A stretch of 64,000 nt of DNA from Strongylocentrotus purpuratus (lineage: Eukaryota > Echinodermata > Echinoidea > Camarodonta > Strongylocentrotidae): NCBI RefSeq assembly GCF_000002235.5, contig NW_022145612.1, positions 18,490,360-18,554,359 of the forward strand, written 5' to 3'. The notes beneath the pieces are model-generated. The model had not been told where the DNA came from, did no database searches, and worked only from the letters and a program-made list of their open reading frames with translations. Positions 25,401-38,000 of the stretch are shown in pieces; position 1 is the first letter of the stretch, and every line of letters starts with the position of its first letter. The position numbers were made by a program, and so were the translations under genes.

Positions 25401-28400
25401 TCCGGAGATGTACCTGCTACAACTTCGAAGATGGAGATGGAAGCCGAGAGCTTTGGGAGATTTATCGCCATTCAGTCTACTCCAGGATCGGTGACCACTA
25501 GAAAGGTCAGGAGAGAATCAGAGCAGGATCCAGAATTGAAAGAGGTTAGAAACTGCATCCAGAATGGACAATGGGATCACTGCTCATACAAATCATATGT
25601 GCCTATCAAGGATGAACTTTGTGGGGTGGGACAGTGGGTGTTGAGAGGCAACAGACTAGTGATTCCGAACACACTGCGACCACGAATCGTGTCCCTGGCT
25701 CATGAAGGACACTTGGGAGTTGTCGGTACAAAACAAAACCTGAGATCCAAGGTGTGGTGGCCTAGTTGCGAGAAAGAGGCAGAGAAGTTTGTGAAAACCT
25801 GTCATGGATGCCAAATTACCAGTAGAGGCAACCCGCCAGAGCCAATTAGAAGTACACAGCTACCTACAGGACCTTGGGTAGATGTAGCCATTGATTTCAT
25901 GGGACCTTTGCCGACAGGGGAATCCATCATGGTAGTAGTGGATTACTACAGCAGATTCTACGAATACACTGTGATGAAGTCTACGACAGCTGAGAAGACT
26001 GTACAGGCATTGATGGAAATATTTGCCAGACATGGACTACCTGAAACTTTGTACTCTGATAACGGGACAACCCGAAAACATAATGCCTCCGGCTACTTCG
26101 TAACGGAGGCATAAAAACCGAAAATATCGATAAACATCGTAATAATGACAAAATTATTCTTATTATTGTTGCAAGAGTTTGGTCATTAAATACTGAAACC
26201 TGCATTACTAATAATGTTTCGTTAATTTGACGAAAATATGCCGGAAAACTAGTGTTGATATTGCCCTAGGCCTAGTTAGCAGCCGCTAGTCGCTCAAACA
26301 AAAGTTTGCGTGACCCTTCATGTTTCCGTAACCAATCAATCAGGTTATGCCATTTTCGGATAACGTATATTTCCATTTTGGGCGAACTCGTAAATGTGCT
26401 ACATGATTTTAAATCTTGGAACTTGACTCGATCAAAATTCAAAATAATCTGAAAATGTCCAAAATAGGAAGAACACATTCTACTTCTTATGGTGATATAA
26501 AAATATTAGGTAGGCAATTAAATTTAGATAGCTTTTGTGAGCATTTTAAAACATGTACGATAAAGTATACTTATTTCATCACAAGAATATAAAAATATGT
26601 AGTATTTTCTTTAAAATAAGACCCTAACCTCTAACATTGACCAAAGAAAAGGCAAGATATCAGCGATAGAAGCGAGTTCATTAATATACAGAATGTGCGC
26701 ACTGTGTGGTGTTTATGAATATCGTATGAGTACACGGAAGCTCCCCCACGCAAGTTGCAGTCTGACTGCCTAGCCCTATCATATGAAACAATCAGAATCA
26801 AAATCGGTTGAAAAATAACGAAGAAGAAGTATTTTGAAAACTGTTGACGGACTGTACGGAAGGACGGACGGACGTCACGCCATGGCATAAGCTCATCGGG
26901 CCCTTCGGGCCGGATGAGCTAAAAAACCTCCCATTAAATAACAGGAACATGTTAGATTGTAATACCCACCTCATGATGAATTAAAATTAGGCTAGTTTTT
27001 GTAAATCCATGCACTTTGTAGACTGTTATTACAGTCATTTATCCATCTACTGATTATGGGTCGGAGAGGACATTTTGTTTGACACCTTCAAAATCAGTGT
27101 GAATATTAAACAAAAAAAATATTATCTATTGCACATGATAAAACAATGTTAGGTCTTCTAATAACATAAGTTGGTTTCAAAATGTGGCTCTTCTTGAAGG
27201 AGTGCTGATAAAAAATGTCACTTTTTCGGAGAGGAACTTTTTGACACACCCCTGACAAACAAATTTGAAACACGCATTTACCAAAAAACTGAGTTAGTGT
27301 GGGAAAAATTAATATCATAATTTCGAAGGATATTAGTGACTCTTTTCAAGGAGGAAAAATAATTCATTGAGTGCAGTCGTACTTTAAATTGTTACACTGG
27401 TTTCGGAGAGGACATTTTTTGACACATTTTGCACCTCATTTTTGGTGCGAAGTCAAAATTTGCCAAAATATATGCCAAAATATTTGCCAAAATATTACAC
27501 CCAATTCAGATCTTACATAGACCCATTGGAAGAGTTCATTTTGATAGTTGATAATGTTTTGGGGGATTGTATGTCAGATATGCACATGTTCAAACTTTGC
27601 AAATAGTGAAATGAGACAGCGAAAATGTGCAAAAAATGGCATATAATTACATATTTTGAAAAGTAGTTGCTCGTTTCAAACAATTTCATCGCTGTTGTAG
27701 GTTGATCTAACCGTGCAAAATGGTTGACCGAGGAAGATTTTCCTTGGCTGTTTATTGTTTTTGTTTTAACGGCCATCAACGTGAGTTTTTCTATTGTGTA
27801 CCCTGATTGTAAAACAACCCTGAATGTGATTCTAGAACTGGAGTGATTTCTCATTCATTTAACCTGTGATTATATGTCAGGATGTGACAATACTTACCAC
27901 ATTATGTCTAAAAGTGTTCATTGGCGCATCGTAGAAGAACTTGAATTTTTGCCACCAGGACAGAGCCACGCCACTGTACCTAATGTCTAGCCCATACCTG
28001 CCAACATTTGAAAATAAGAATTAGGAATTTTTAGCACAGTATGCCTTCGAAAATAAGAAATCACACTTGCAGCGGCGGTGTAACTGGCAATACGCGGTAA
28101 ATCTGTACCAAAAAACGAATAAAAATTTGCTGCTCAATCATGCAGCCATTCAACGCACACAATACGTGAACTCTCAAATCGCAGCACATTATAAAACAAG
28201 CTTAACTTGGCTTTAGCACAAAATAAATTATAATAAAAAATATTTAAAAAAAAAAAAAAAATGACAATAAAGAATATTCCAGATTTTCAGGTCCTAGAAA
28301 TCCCCCAAAACGGACTATTCCGGATTATTCGGGAGGGTTGGCAGGTATGCTAGCCTAAGGCTGAAGGTATCTTCATCTTCATCTTCACTGGGCTTGGGTT

Positions 28401-31400
28401 TGGCAGGATGTCCATTCTTGTTCTCAAGTAGCCTGACAACAAGAGAGATACATTATACAAATTTCTGACCATATCCTCATACTGCATTAGCTTACCAAAG
28501 CGGGTGATTTTTCAACCGATTGTGAAGAAATAATTCATTTTCAAAATTCCATTACCCATGAGGTGAACCTCTCCAGTAATACATTTCAAGGTCATATCTA
28601 TTTGTAAGGGTTTTCAATTTTATAATTGCTCTACAACACATTTTGTCTTACAGAGGGACATAAATGACCACTGTATACAGGTGGTCTTTATGGAGAGGTG
28701 GCTGCTATGATCAGTTTGACTGTATTATGCTTTTACTTTCAATGGAATATAGGTGGGACAAGAGAATAGCAGGTTTTCCTCGACAGACTGTATAATCTAA
28801 ATTAATAAAACAATACTTATAAGGGTACCTGTGTTGGTACTTTACACCTTTGGTAACTCCGGGAAGCTCCACCTTTGGAAGCTTGGGAATTATGTAAAGT
28901 ATTTCTGAATTAGCATGGGAAAGTTGATATAATCAGGGCTCAAATTTAGCGGTTGCCTGGGTGCCATTGACCACCTAAAACGCCACTGGGCAACCTAAAA
29001 GTCCCGTCTTGGCTGCCCGGCATATTTTTATATTATAATTCCAATGAAACTGCTCACGGGGAGTCTAGTCTGTAGTGCGTGTACAGTGATTTTGTACTGA
29101 ATATGACTTGTGTTGTCGATGTACTGTGTATCGTTGGTACGTGGCCGAGGGCCTCTGAGGGCATGTATATGTTCACGCTCTCTGTGCCATGGTGTCGCAT
29201 ATAATTGAATTGAATTGAATTGAAAATTTATTGTCCCTTTCGGGAAATTCTTTTTTCACTGGTTTACAGTCTTTGTACATATATACATAATACAAGAACA
29301 GTACATAATACAATAATTATCAAATGTACATCGTTACAAACGTACTTACATTCTGAAAATAATTGTTGCAATGGAAACAGAACAAAAGGAATACATGATT
29401 GCAGTATAACATTAACATGGCATTCCAGGTGAAAAATTCGAACATTAAGCTTGCTGTTTATTTGAGAATATAGGTGAGTTTAATATTATGAGCCCTAGCG
29501 AAAATTAAATTCAGAACAAAGTAAAAGTTGAGAGGAGTATTTACGTTTGAGTTCCAGACCTCCGGGCTTGTGCATAGAAGTGGTGAATGGCGTTGGGAAC
29601 AAAAGATTGCCTGAAACGGGTTTTCTGTGTGCGCGGTGCGCACAAACGTATGCCTGAACGGTTAAATTTAAGGTTCTCGTTGAGTGGGTGGGTGGGGTCC
29701 TGCATAACCTGTCTTAATTTAGATGAAACTCTCTCTTGGTACAGATTATCAAGTAGCGGCAAGTCTATCCCTAGTATACGTTGAACTATTTTCCTGGGTT
29801 TATTGAGCTTCTTCTGGTCAATTTTTGTTGCATTAGCAAAGTAGCAGACTAGGTTGTACGTCAGAACACTCTGGATTAGGGACTTGTAGAAAAGAACAAT
29901 TAGTGTATTGTCTACCCTTAGCTTTCTTAAGGTCCTTACAAAGTATAGCCTCTGATTTGCCTTCTTTTGAATAAGTTGAAAGTTTTTTGACCAGTCTAGT
30001 GAATTGCTTATGGTCGTACCCAAATACTTATATTCTTGTACTTGCTCCACATCTTCCCCTGAATGGAAATTGTTCTGTGTTCAGTAGCATTTCGTCGGAA
30101 ATCTATTATCAGTTCCTTTGTTTTGGATATATTTAGTTTAAGGGAGTGATCGTCACACCATTTTACAAAGTTATCTATCGTCGTAGTATATGATTCGGTA
30201 TTGTCAGATGCAATGTAACTGGTATATGTCATCTGCATATTTTATTATGCTACACTCACTATAATATCATACTGTTGTCTCTGTTTATTGCATAAGACAT
30301 CTATCAATTTTGTTTTCTTGTTTTCCTTCTCTAGATGTACACGTTAAGCACAATTCCCTTTCTAATACACTGCACTGCGACCCCGATTCGATCTAATATA
30401 GACGTGGAGACTCTTCGCGAGCGGTTTCATTGGAATTAATCAAAAAATTCCCCTTGCTGCCGTGTAAATAAAAAATACACTGCCCAGCTGGCAACCAAAA
30501 AAATAGGTCGAGATCAAAAAAGGAAATGATCTCAAATCGCCCCCATAACGATTACAAGCGGCCGCTCTCTACAAGTTTTGTATTCATTGTGTGCATTTCT
30601 TGGGCCGGCGCGCGCACGCGCGCTGAATCTCTGTGTAAATACACAAAAATTTGGTCATGAAACACGTCAATCCACCTGGCTTTACAATGTCGCCACACGT
30701 GTACGCGAAAACATGTAAATTTTTGCTGTTGCGAGACGGAGCGTAGGGGTTGAGGTTTTTGGTGGTTGAATTTGTTTTGATAGATCATATTAGCTGAACC
30801 TTGACCATTTGCTAAAAAGCACCGCGAAGCTGCAATCAATTTCCATCATGATTGCTGCAATTTTATATAGTTTTTGTGAATAGAGGTATGAAATCAAAGC
30901 TTATTTTGTGATTATTCTCGCCATGTTAACCAAATTTTGATAATCATTTTTCAAAGTAAAGTTTTCACAAGAAAATCTTGAGAAAATTATCGTGCTCTCA
31001 TTCACCAAAGGGTGTACATGTACATTGCATTTGATATTTTTACGTAATATGAAAGTATTTGAACATTTCAAACTGAAATTGAAATTCGTGTGCATTTCAT
31101 TTATCTGTACTGTACATCTGGCAGCAGAAAATTTATATTCCCCATTTCTTTTCTTTTTTTTACTAGGGTAGGGAATATAGGGGATGATATGTGGATGATT
31201 ATTATCGGTACAATTATTATCGGAATGGGCCTGCTGCGATGTCCGTGCAGAATAACGTGTTTAAATTGAGCACGAGGCTAGAAACAATATACCACCCTCT
31301 ACGGTAAAAGCAGTATAACAATGGCTTTGAGTATAGCGATTAGATATCTGCAGCAGGCCCCTTTCGATAAAAATGTACCCAGTTACTCCTCGATTATCAC

Positions 31401-34400
31401 AATTTCTGTGGCATTTCCTGGACGACTATTGAATTCTTTGTCCAAGTTATGTATTTGATCATGGTAATTTTGAGCAGTTGTCTTTCCAATTGTGCTCCCG
31501 TAGTTTTGAATGATTTCTTGTTACGATCGCATACATTTGTTTGGGTTCGTTTTGGCACGCATTACAGCTAACGAGGTGCACTGCGCATTTTCTCTGTGAC
31601 TATAGTCTGAACTTGCCTTCCAACAGCTATCAGTATCAAAACTTGTTGTGATTACCACGTAATTTTCCGCTTTTAAAAAAAGCATGCAGTGTTATTTTGT
31701 CTTTAAAAAAATATTTGATCGGTACGTTGTAAAAAAGAATTTTTTTGGAAGCCGTTTTATAACTCTAACATTCATATTTTTTTTACCAGATTTATTCAAC
31801 CTGCATGAATCCAAATGGCAACTCGAATGTTGTCGTTCAATTTTTGCCCCAGTTATTTTACTTTTAGAGGCATGATAATGGCACTAAACATGGATGAAAA
31901 TAATGTCAAATGGGAGATACCGATCTGAGCCGAGGTATGCATGTATTGATTTATTTGATTGATAAAAAGGTCACTTTTAAGGGACATACTGATGATATGC
32001 GCTTTTTATAGAGGCAAGTGACAAATCCTGCGAGCTGATTTCGGGACACCAGATCCCGATCGGTGCGAGGCCATCGGGACCCGGTTATAAAAATCCTGAC
32101 ATGACTCAGGCCTAGTTTATTTTAATTCAAGATTTCAAGTAGAGCCCCTTATAAAAAAGTACCATGCTAACCATGCTTTTTTTGTCCAAATTACCTCCAC
32201 CATGGTTACCATGGTATCAAACAATGATAAACATAGGGTCATCAAACAATGTATTTCATTGTTTGGTACCATGATTACCATGGTTACCATGGTGGATGGT
32301 AATTTGGACGGCGCGACAGACACGGCAGATTTATGCATTTAATACACAAACCTCTTTAAGCCTATTCACTGTGACTACCTAAACGGCCATTGGCAACCTA
32401 AAAAAATGTAAAGGATGCCTGGCTGGCAACCAAGAAAAAAAGTTAAGTGAGAGCCGTATAATGATCTCATTTCTCAAATTCCCAAATTCTACACCAATCA
32501 GCATCCATCTCACACAAGAGGTGGATGCATGCAGATCAGGATCTAAATCCTTTCAGAACAATTACATTTGTGACATTTTTACGAAGTCTCCTAATGATAT
32601 GATACTAACTTGGTCTGGCTGGCCATTCCATTGTCTCCGTTGTCTGATGGGGGATGGTCAAGTGCACCCATCTGAAATGAAATTAGCAGACACTACATGT
32701 ACCATCAGTTGTAAAAATATAGGCCTATACTGGTTTGCTGTGTGCAGACTTGTACATACATTAATGGTATTTCCACTAAGTCTGGTGACAGTGAAATATT
32801 CAAGATTCAAGATTCAAATGAGGTTTTATTCAAGACTTGTCAAAAAGTCTAAAGACTAATAATGCAAGTTTACATCAAACATACAATCATATTTTTTAAA
32901 AAGCATACAAAAATATACATATATATATATATATAAAGAAAACAGCAAATGAGAACAAATATAGTCTTCAAACAGAAGAATAAAAGCCGCAAAATAGTAT
33001 TAAAAAAATGAAATTTAGAATCACTAAAATTGCTGCAGCAGCTCAATATGGTGGCGCTATTATTGGCTGTATATGCACTTGGAAACTGACTATACCCACT
33101 CCCTTCAATGAAATGTATCTTTCTATAACAGAAAATTATAACTAGTGATAGTAAAGAAAAAAATGATTATTAAGGAGATATGATAAATTCATGGAAGATA
33201 CAAATGTCTGTAACTCTATGTTATATCTCTCAATGTTTTCAAATCCAATTTAAAAACTTATTTGTTCAACTGAGAGATCTTATTTTGTAGAATTTAGTAA
33301 AAAAAAAAAGGAACTCTTAACCAGCGCAGCTGAATATATTTTGTTTAAAAGCTGCGCTATATGAATTCATTATTATTATTATTATTATTATTTGGCCATG
33401 ATATGATATAAAATCCACATAAAACAAACATCTCTTTTCTATCAAAACTGATAATTGGAATTAAAACTTAATTTATAGGAACAGTGATGATCAAATCTTG
33501 AATGATGATGATCAATATATCACTACAACTAATTTCTTTAAGCATCAGCTTTGGTGGAGGAAGCATACAAAGCTGAACTACATACATTTACAGTTTCTGA
33601 GAAAGCACAAGTACAGTGATACCAGTACGAGAACTGAATCCTGATACCATTTTACTGTGCACAGTCTGGCTAAAGTGAGATGGTACACACATTTTAGATC
33701 ACTCTGAAAAAGAGCAAAAATATGAAAAATGATTGACATTACTTTTTATCTAATATATTTGACTTCTAGTTTAGCCTCTAGATAAAGAAAATATGTATCT
33801 GCTAGAACATAAAATGAAATAAAACTGTGTGCCACACAAAAGAATGAGGATCATTCTACAAATAATTTAAGAATGGTTTATTCTACTCACAATTGACTTG
33901 GCAGCGGAAAGCTTTTCTTCTTCATCATCTTCATGGAACTTCACCAGGAAGTATATCAATGGAGGGAATAGAGTGCACATCCATAGCTATAGATACAAAG
34001 AGATGTAGTATAAGTCTAGTTTATTAATATGTGACCCTCTGATCTCAATGTCTCTCCAGTGAAATTGCATCATATTTACATCCAGGGGGTTCTCTGGTTC
34101 CTAATCTTATGAACCAGAGCACTACAACACTAAGTTCCCATAGGACATATATCTATTCAGATGGTCATATCTCAGCCAATACTTAATATATTCAATTGTT
34201 TTTCGACATTCGGACATTATTTTTGATGCTCTTTCGGAAAATGAAGAAAACATTGAGAAATTCTGAAATTTAATTGTTGATGACGTCACACTTCACCACT
34301 CTATAAATGGTGGGAATACATGTATTACAAATGAATAGCTACAGTCAAACCTGCTTTAGTGACCACCTATTTACAAATACTACCTGTCAACAACAAGCAC

Positions 34401-34991
34401 ATTTTTTGTTTCCCTTGAAAATGGTTTCTCATTGAAACATGTACTAAAGGAACCTGTGTACAAAGACCACCTGTCTACAAAGACCACTTTTTGTGTTACC
34501 CTTGGGCGGTCACTGTAAACAGGTTTGGCTGTATATAGAAAGTGAAATAATACAATGGAATTAACAAAGAAAGTGTCAAAAGATAATTTATTCAAATCAA
34601 AGAGATAATTTTAAATTCAAGTTGGTGATAAAGAATAATAATTCATGGTATTACGTGAAATGGACTTGTCTTATCCGAGATCTTTCCCATCCAGATCTGA
34701 GTGAGGAGACTCTGCACTCCAGGGTGTGCAATGAAGTTCTTGTCCATGGCTTCCACAGCCAAACTAAGACACGTAGAATTCCCCCAGGACGGAAGCTCAA
34801 AAACAAGAAGCAAAGCTGAACGTTTTTCATCCTCTATATAGCATTCATTCAGGACTCCTATGGCTAGCTCCTCGTAGGTTCTAAGAGAAATACAAATCGA
34901 TTAACGAAAAGTGCAAATTAATATTACTACCGTATTTGCCAGCGATAAGGCTGCAGCGCTGCATAGGCCACACCCCCGGTTTTGACATTAG

Positions 34992-35022
<31 letters not shown>

Positions 35023-38000
35023 TCAGAAGCGGGATAATATACGAACCCTCCCCTACAAATGTTGATGTGACCCAAATCACCGCCTTAGACCGCTCGGCCA
35101 TCTCGTCCCTGTTGCTATCCCCTGCAGTTTTTTCTTATCTATATATTGAAACGGATTCAAAATGGCGATTTCGGCTGGATGCTTCGCGGCAGCTCCGTTA
35201 AACGGGCCCTTCTTTTACTTTTGCAATGCATTGGCACGAAGTTAGATCAATATCTATCGGCAGATGTTGTTTTTGGAAGTTTATTTTCGTCTTCATGTCA
35301 ACAATGCAAGATAAAATTGTCGGTAAGATGTGTGGAAATGTCCTGTACCATAGTAATCGTACCGTTCGTAGTCCCATATGTGCAAATTCGTGCTGGTTTT
35401 GACTTTCGTTTTTTTTTTTTTTTTACTCTTTCGCTGCAAAGGCCGCACCCGACTTTTTGATATTTTCTCTTAATATACACTTTATACTGATATACTTTAT
35501 ACTGGAAATACTGATTATGGTTGCATCAGCTGCAAGCAATACAGCTGTTAGTGTCACCTGGGCCCTATTTCATAAAAACTTGGTATCAATAACAAGTAAC
35601 GATATGTTATAAGCCACTGAAATTTTGGCAATTGATTGGCTAAGAGCAAATTTGTCACAGAATTTAGCACTTTGTTATTGATAACAAGTTTAATGAAACA
35701 GGGATTGGAAGTGTATCTATAGCAGCAAATGCCATACTGCAGAGGATTGTGAAATTTGCTCTGAAGATAGTTCCTACATTGACTGAATGTCTCATTTAAA
35801 TCCTGAGCCAAATACTTCAGCTGACTAGCTCTAACCCTAAACCTACTCTAAAATCAAATTGCAATACTGATATTAACCTTACACGTTTGATGCGATACAG
35901 CCAGAGGCAAATGTCAAATTATTGATTTCCTGACTACTGTATTCCAAATTTGTAATCCTTTACATAAGTTTAATACAAAGAAATGATGCACGGTACATAT
36001 ACGATTGTGTCAGCTGGAATATTATAGTTGTTACTGCAACTAAAAATATAAAACACTAGCAGCCTTATTGCGTGCAGTAGAGACTTGGTTTTGGACAGAT
36101 TACTAATGAAGAGTATAACGTCAACTGCAAAACCAATATACAGCTATTGCATTCCATGTAAATATATCAATGCAGAAGTGTGGGGACTTGTATCCTTTAA
36201 CACCCTTCCAGCTCTCAACACACGATATGACTGACTAGCTCCAGAGTTTAATGCCATTCTGTCTCTCAAAATTCAATATGTCAGACGAACTCTACTTACT
36301 CTGCATGTTCTTCCATGTTTGCTATCTGGTCAGAATCATCCTCCTTGGATGCCATACCCTTTAGCATCTTACTCCCTGCCAGTGCCGATGCTATGGATTC
36401 CCTGCCTTCCTCCCAGAAAAGCTTGGCCATGTCATGCCAATTCTGCAAGATGGCAAAGACGAATAGCTCCCTCATGGGAAACTCAAACTGGTCCTTCTTC
36501 ATATCTGAAATTGAACCAGATAGAAATATTGATTGATAGAGAAGATTGATTTGATTTGATTTTGATACCATTTTTCATTCATTTCAAATCTTTTTACATG
36601 CATGACAACATAAAATCAATCACCATCCAATAGTGTCAGATTCTTTTGAGGAGGATATTTGACTGGTAAGTAGTGGAAATAAAAATGCCACAATGCAAAC
36701 ACAAAGTAACGTAAAACCTAATTTTGAATATTTCATCTTTAAATAAATTGTTTCCAGTAACTCTAAATCCATATAATATTGATATTCAACATTATAAGGG
36801 GTTAGCATAACATTAAAACTGAAACAGTATCATTTGTGTTATATCATATAGGTGGGTCTGTGAATTCATTACCTATACTTTCACAAATTTATTAAGAAGC
36901 CCCAATTTAGAATAGTGAGGAAACCAACATCCCAGAAGGGGAAAATGGAACAAGATATTCTTCAAATCCCCCCCCCCCCATTTTTGTTTGTAATTCTGCA
37001 AAATAGAATGAATTGTATATATTGTAAATGCTGTAAGATGTATGATGATGAAACATGTTATCTTCAATATGCTGGAACCATAATGTTTATGCAGGTGTAT
37101 TTAATATGTGATGAAAATTGATTTTTAATCAATTTGATTTATCACGATGTTCTTTTTTTTAAGATAATAATTCCACCCAACCCTCAACAGACATATGACA
37201 CAGTATTTGAGATACAGCTACATCTAGGTCTTAAACTAGTCCCAAATATGCATTTGATGTGATTTGAAATAGTTAAATAATATGATCAAATAAAATCATA
37301 GCATGCAGTGTAACTTTGACTATTCTGTTTTAAAATCCTTTTCCAACAGTTTCTGTAAAAGAGCTGTGTGATCCTTACTTAGTGTGTTAGAAAGTACAAG
37401 AATGATTGATTTAATCAGCTGTGGCTCTCTGTACTTTGAATTAAAATTATAAAGATGCAATTCAGTCATGTTAAATTAATGCAATACAACGTTGTTAGTA
37501 GTTCATGACAATGGCAAAGACAGGCATATTCTTGTTTTTTAATATCTCTTTTCCCCCCTCAATGATAGTGTTCACAATAGTACTTTAATTGTCATGCACA
37601 AATATACATGTTAATTGTATACCGATGGAGTGGAAAATAAAAGGTGGCTTTTCCAAATAAAATATAAAATCATATTGATCACTGGGTATCTCTGCTTAAT
37701 TATGCGAGAGATCAGCACATACATACTATATTTGGTAAGTTTTAAAATATGACATGAGGGGAAAAAACTTCAGAATATGACTTTATATGTATGTGAAATA
37801 AAACAAAAGATGTTTGAGAAAAGCATAATGTGGTTGCAACTGCATTCTGCCTTATGCTAATGATAAAAAACATGCTTTTCATTCCACTTTTCAATGGGTT
37901 TGTGGCATTTCCAACACGCGCAACAACTGAGCGTCGACACCCGGCTAAACCTTAAGAAAAATATGACACAGTAAACCATGAATTTTATATTTTGCATCAT

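Larger units (their letters stand above)
16774..27889 (+). mobile_element. Ty3/gypsy (SURL/Mag-like) LTR retrotransposon, nested and degenerate
   Basis: The element starts with TGTCA at 16774 and ends with TGACA at 27889. It is flanked by a 5-bp duplication atact (16769-16773 and 27890-27894). The 5' LTR is split by a Ngaro-like element. Inside are a primer-binding site, gag and pol remnants, then foreign sequence from about 26060, and only the last 69 bp of the 3' LTR (27821-27889). It lies in intron 12 of the channel gene. Matching ends and target duplication make the boundaries reliable. Confidence 0.85.

Noticed and set aside
23560..26060. Active endogenous retrovirus-like polyprotein
   Set aside because: Several frameshifts and stops, integrase cut before its last catalytic residue, no envelope gene seen; a dead gypsy remnant.
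35146..35460. 104-codon plus-strand ORF
   Set aside because: Lies in repeat sequence with long T runs and has no recognisable domain.
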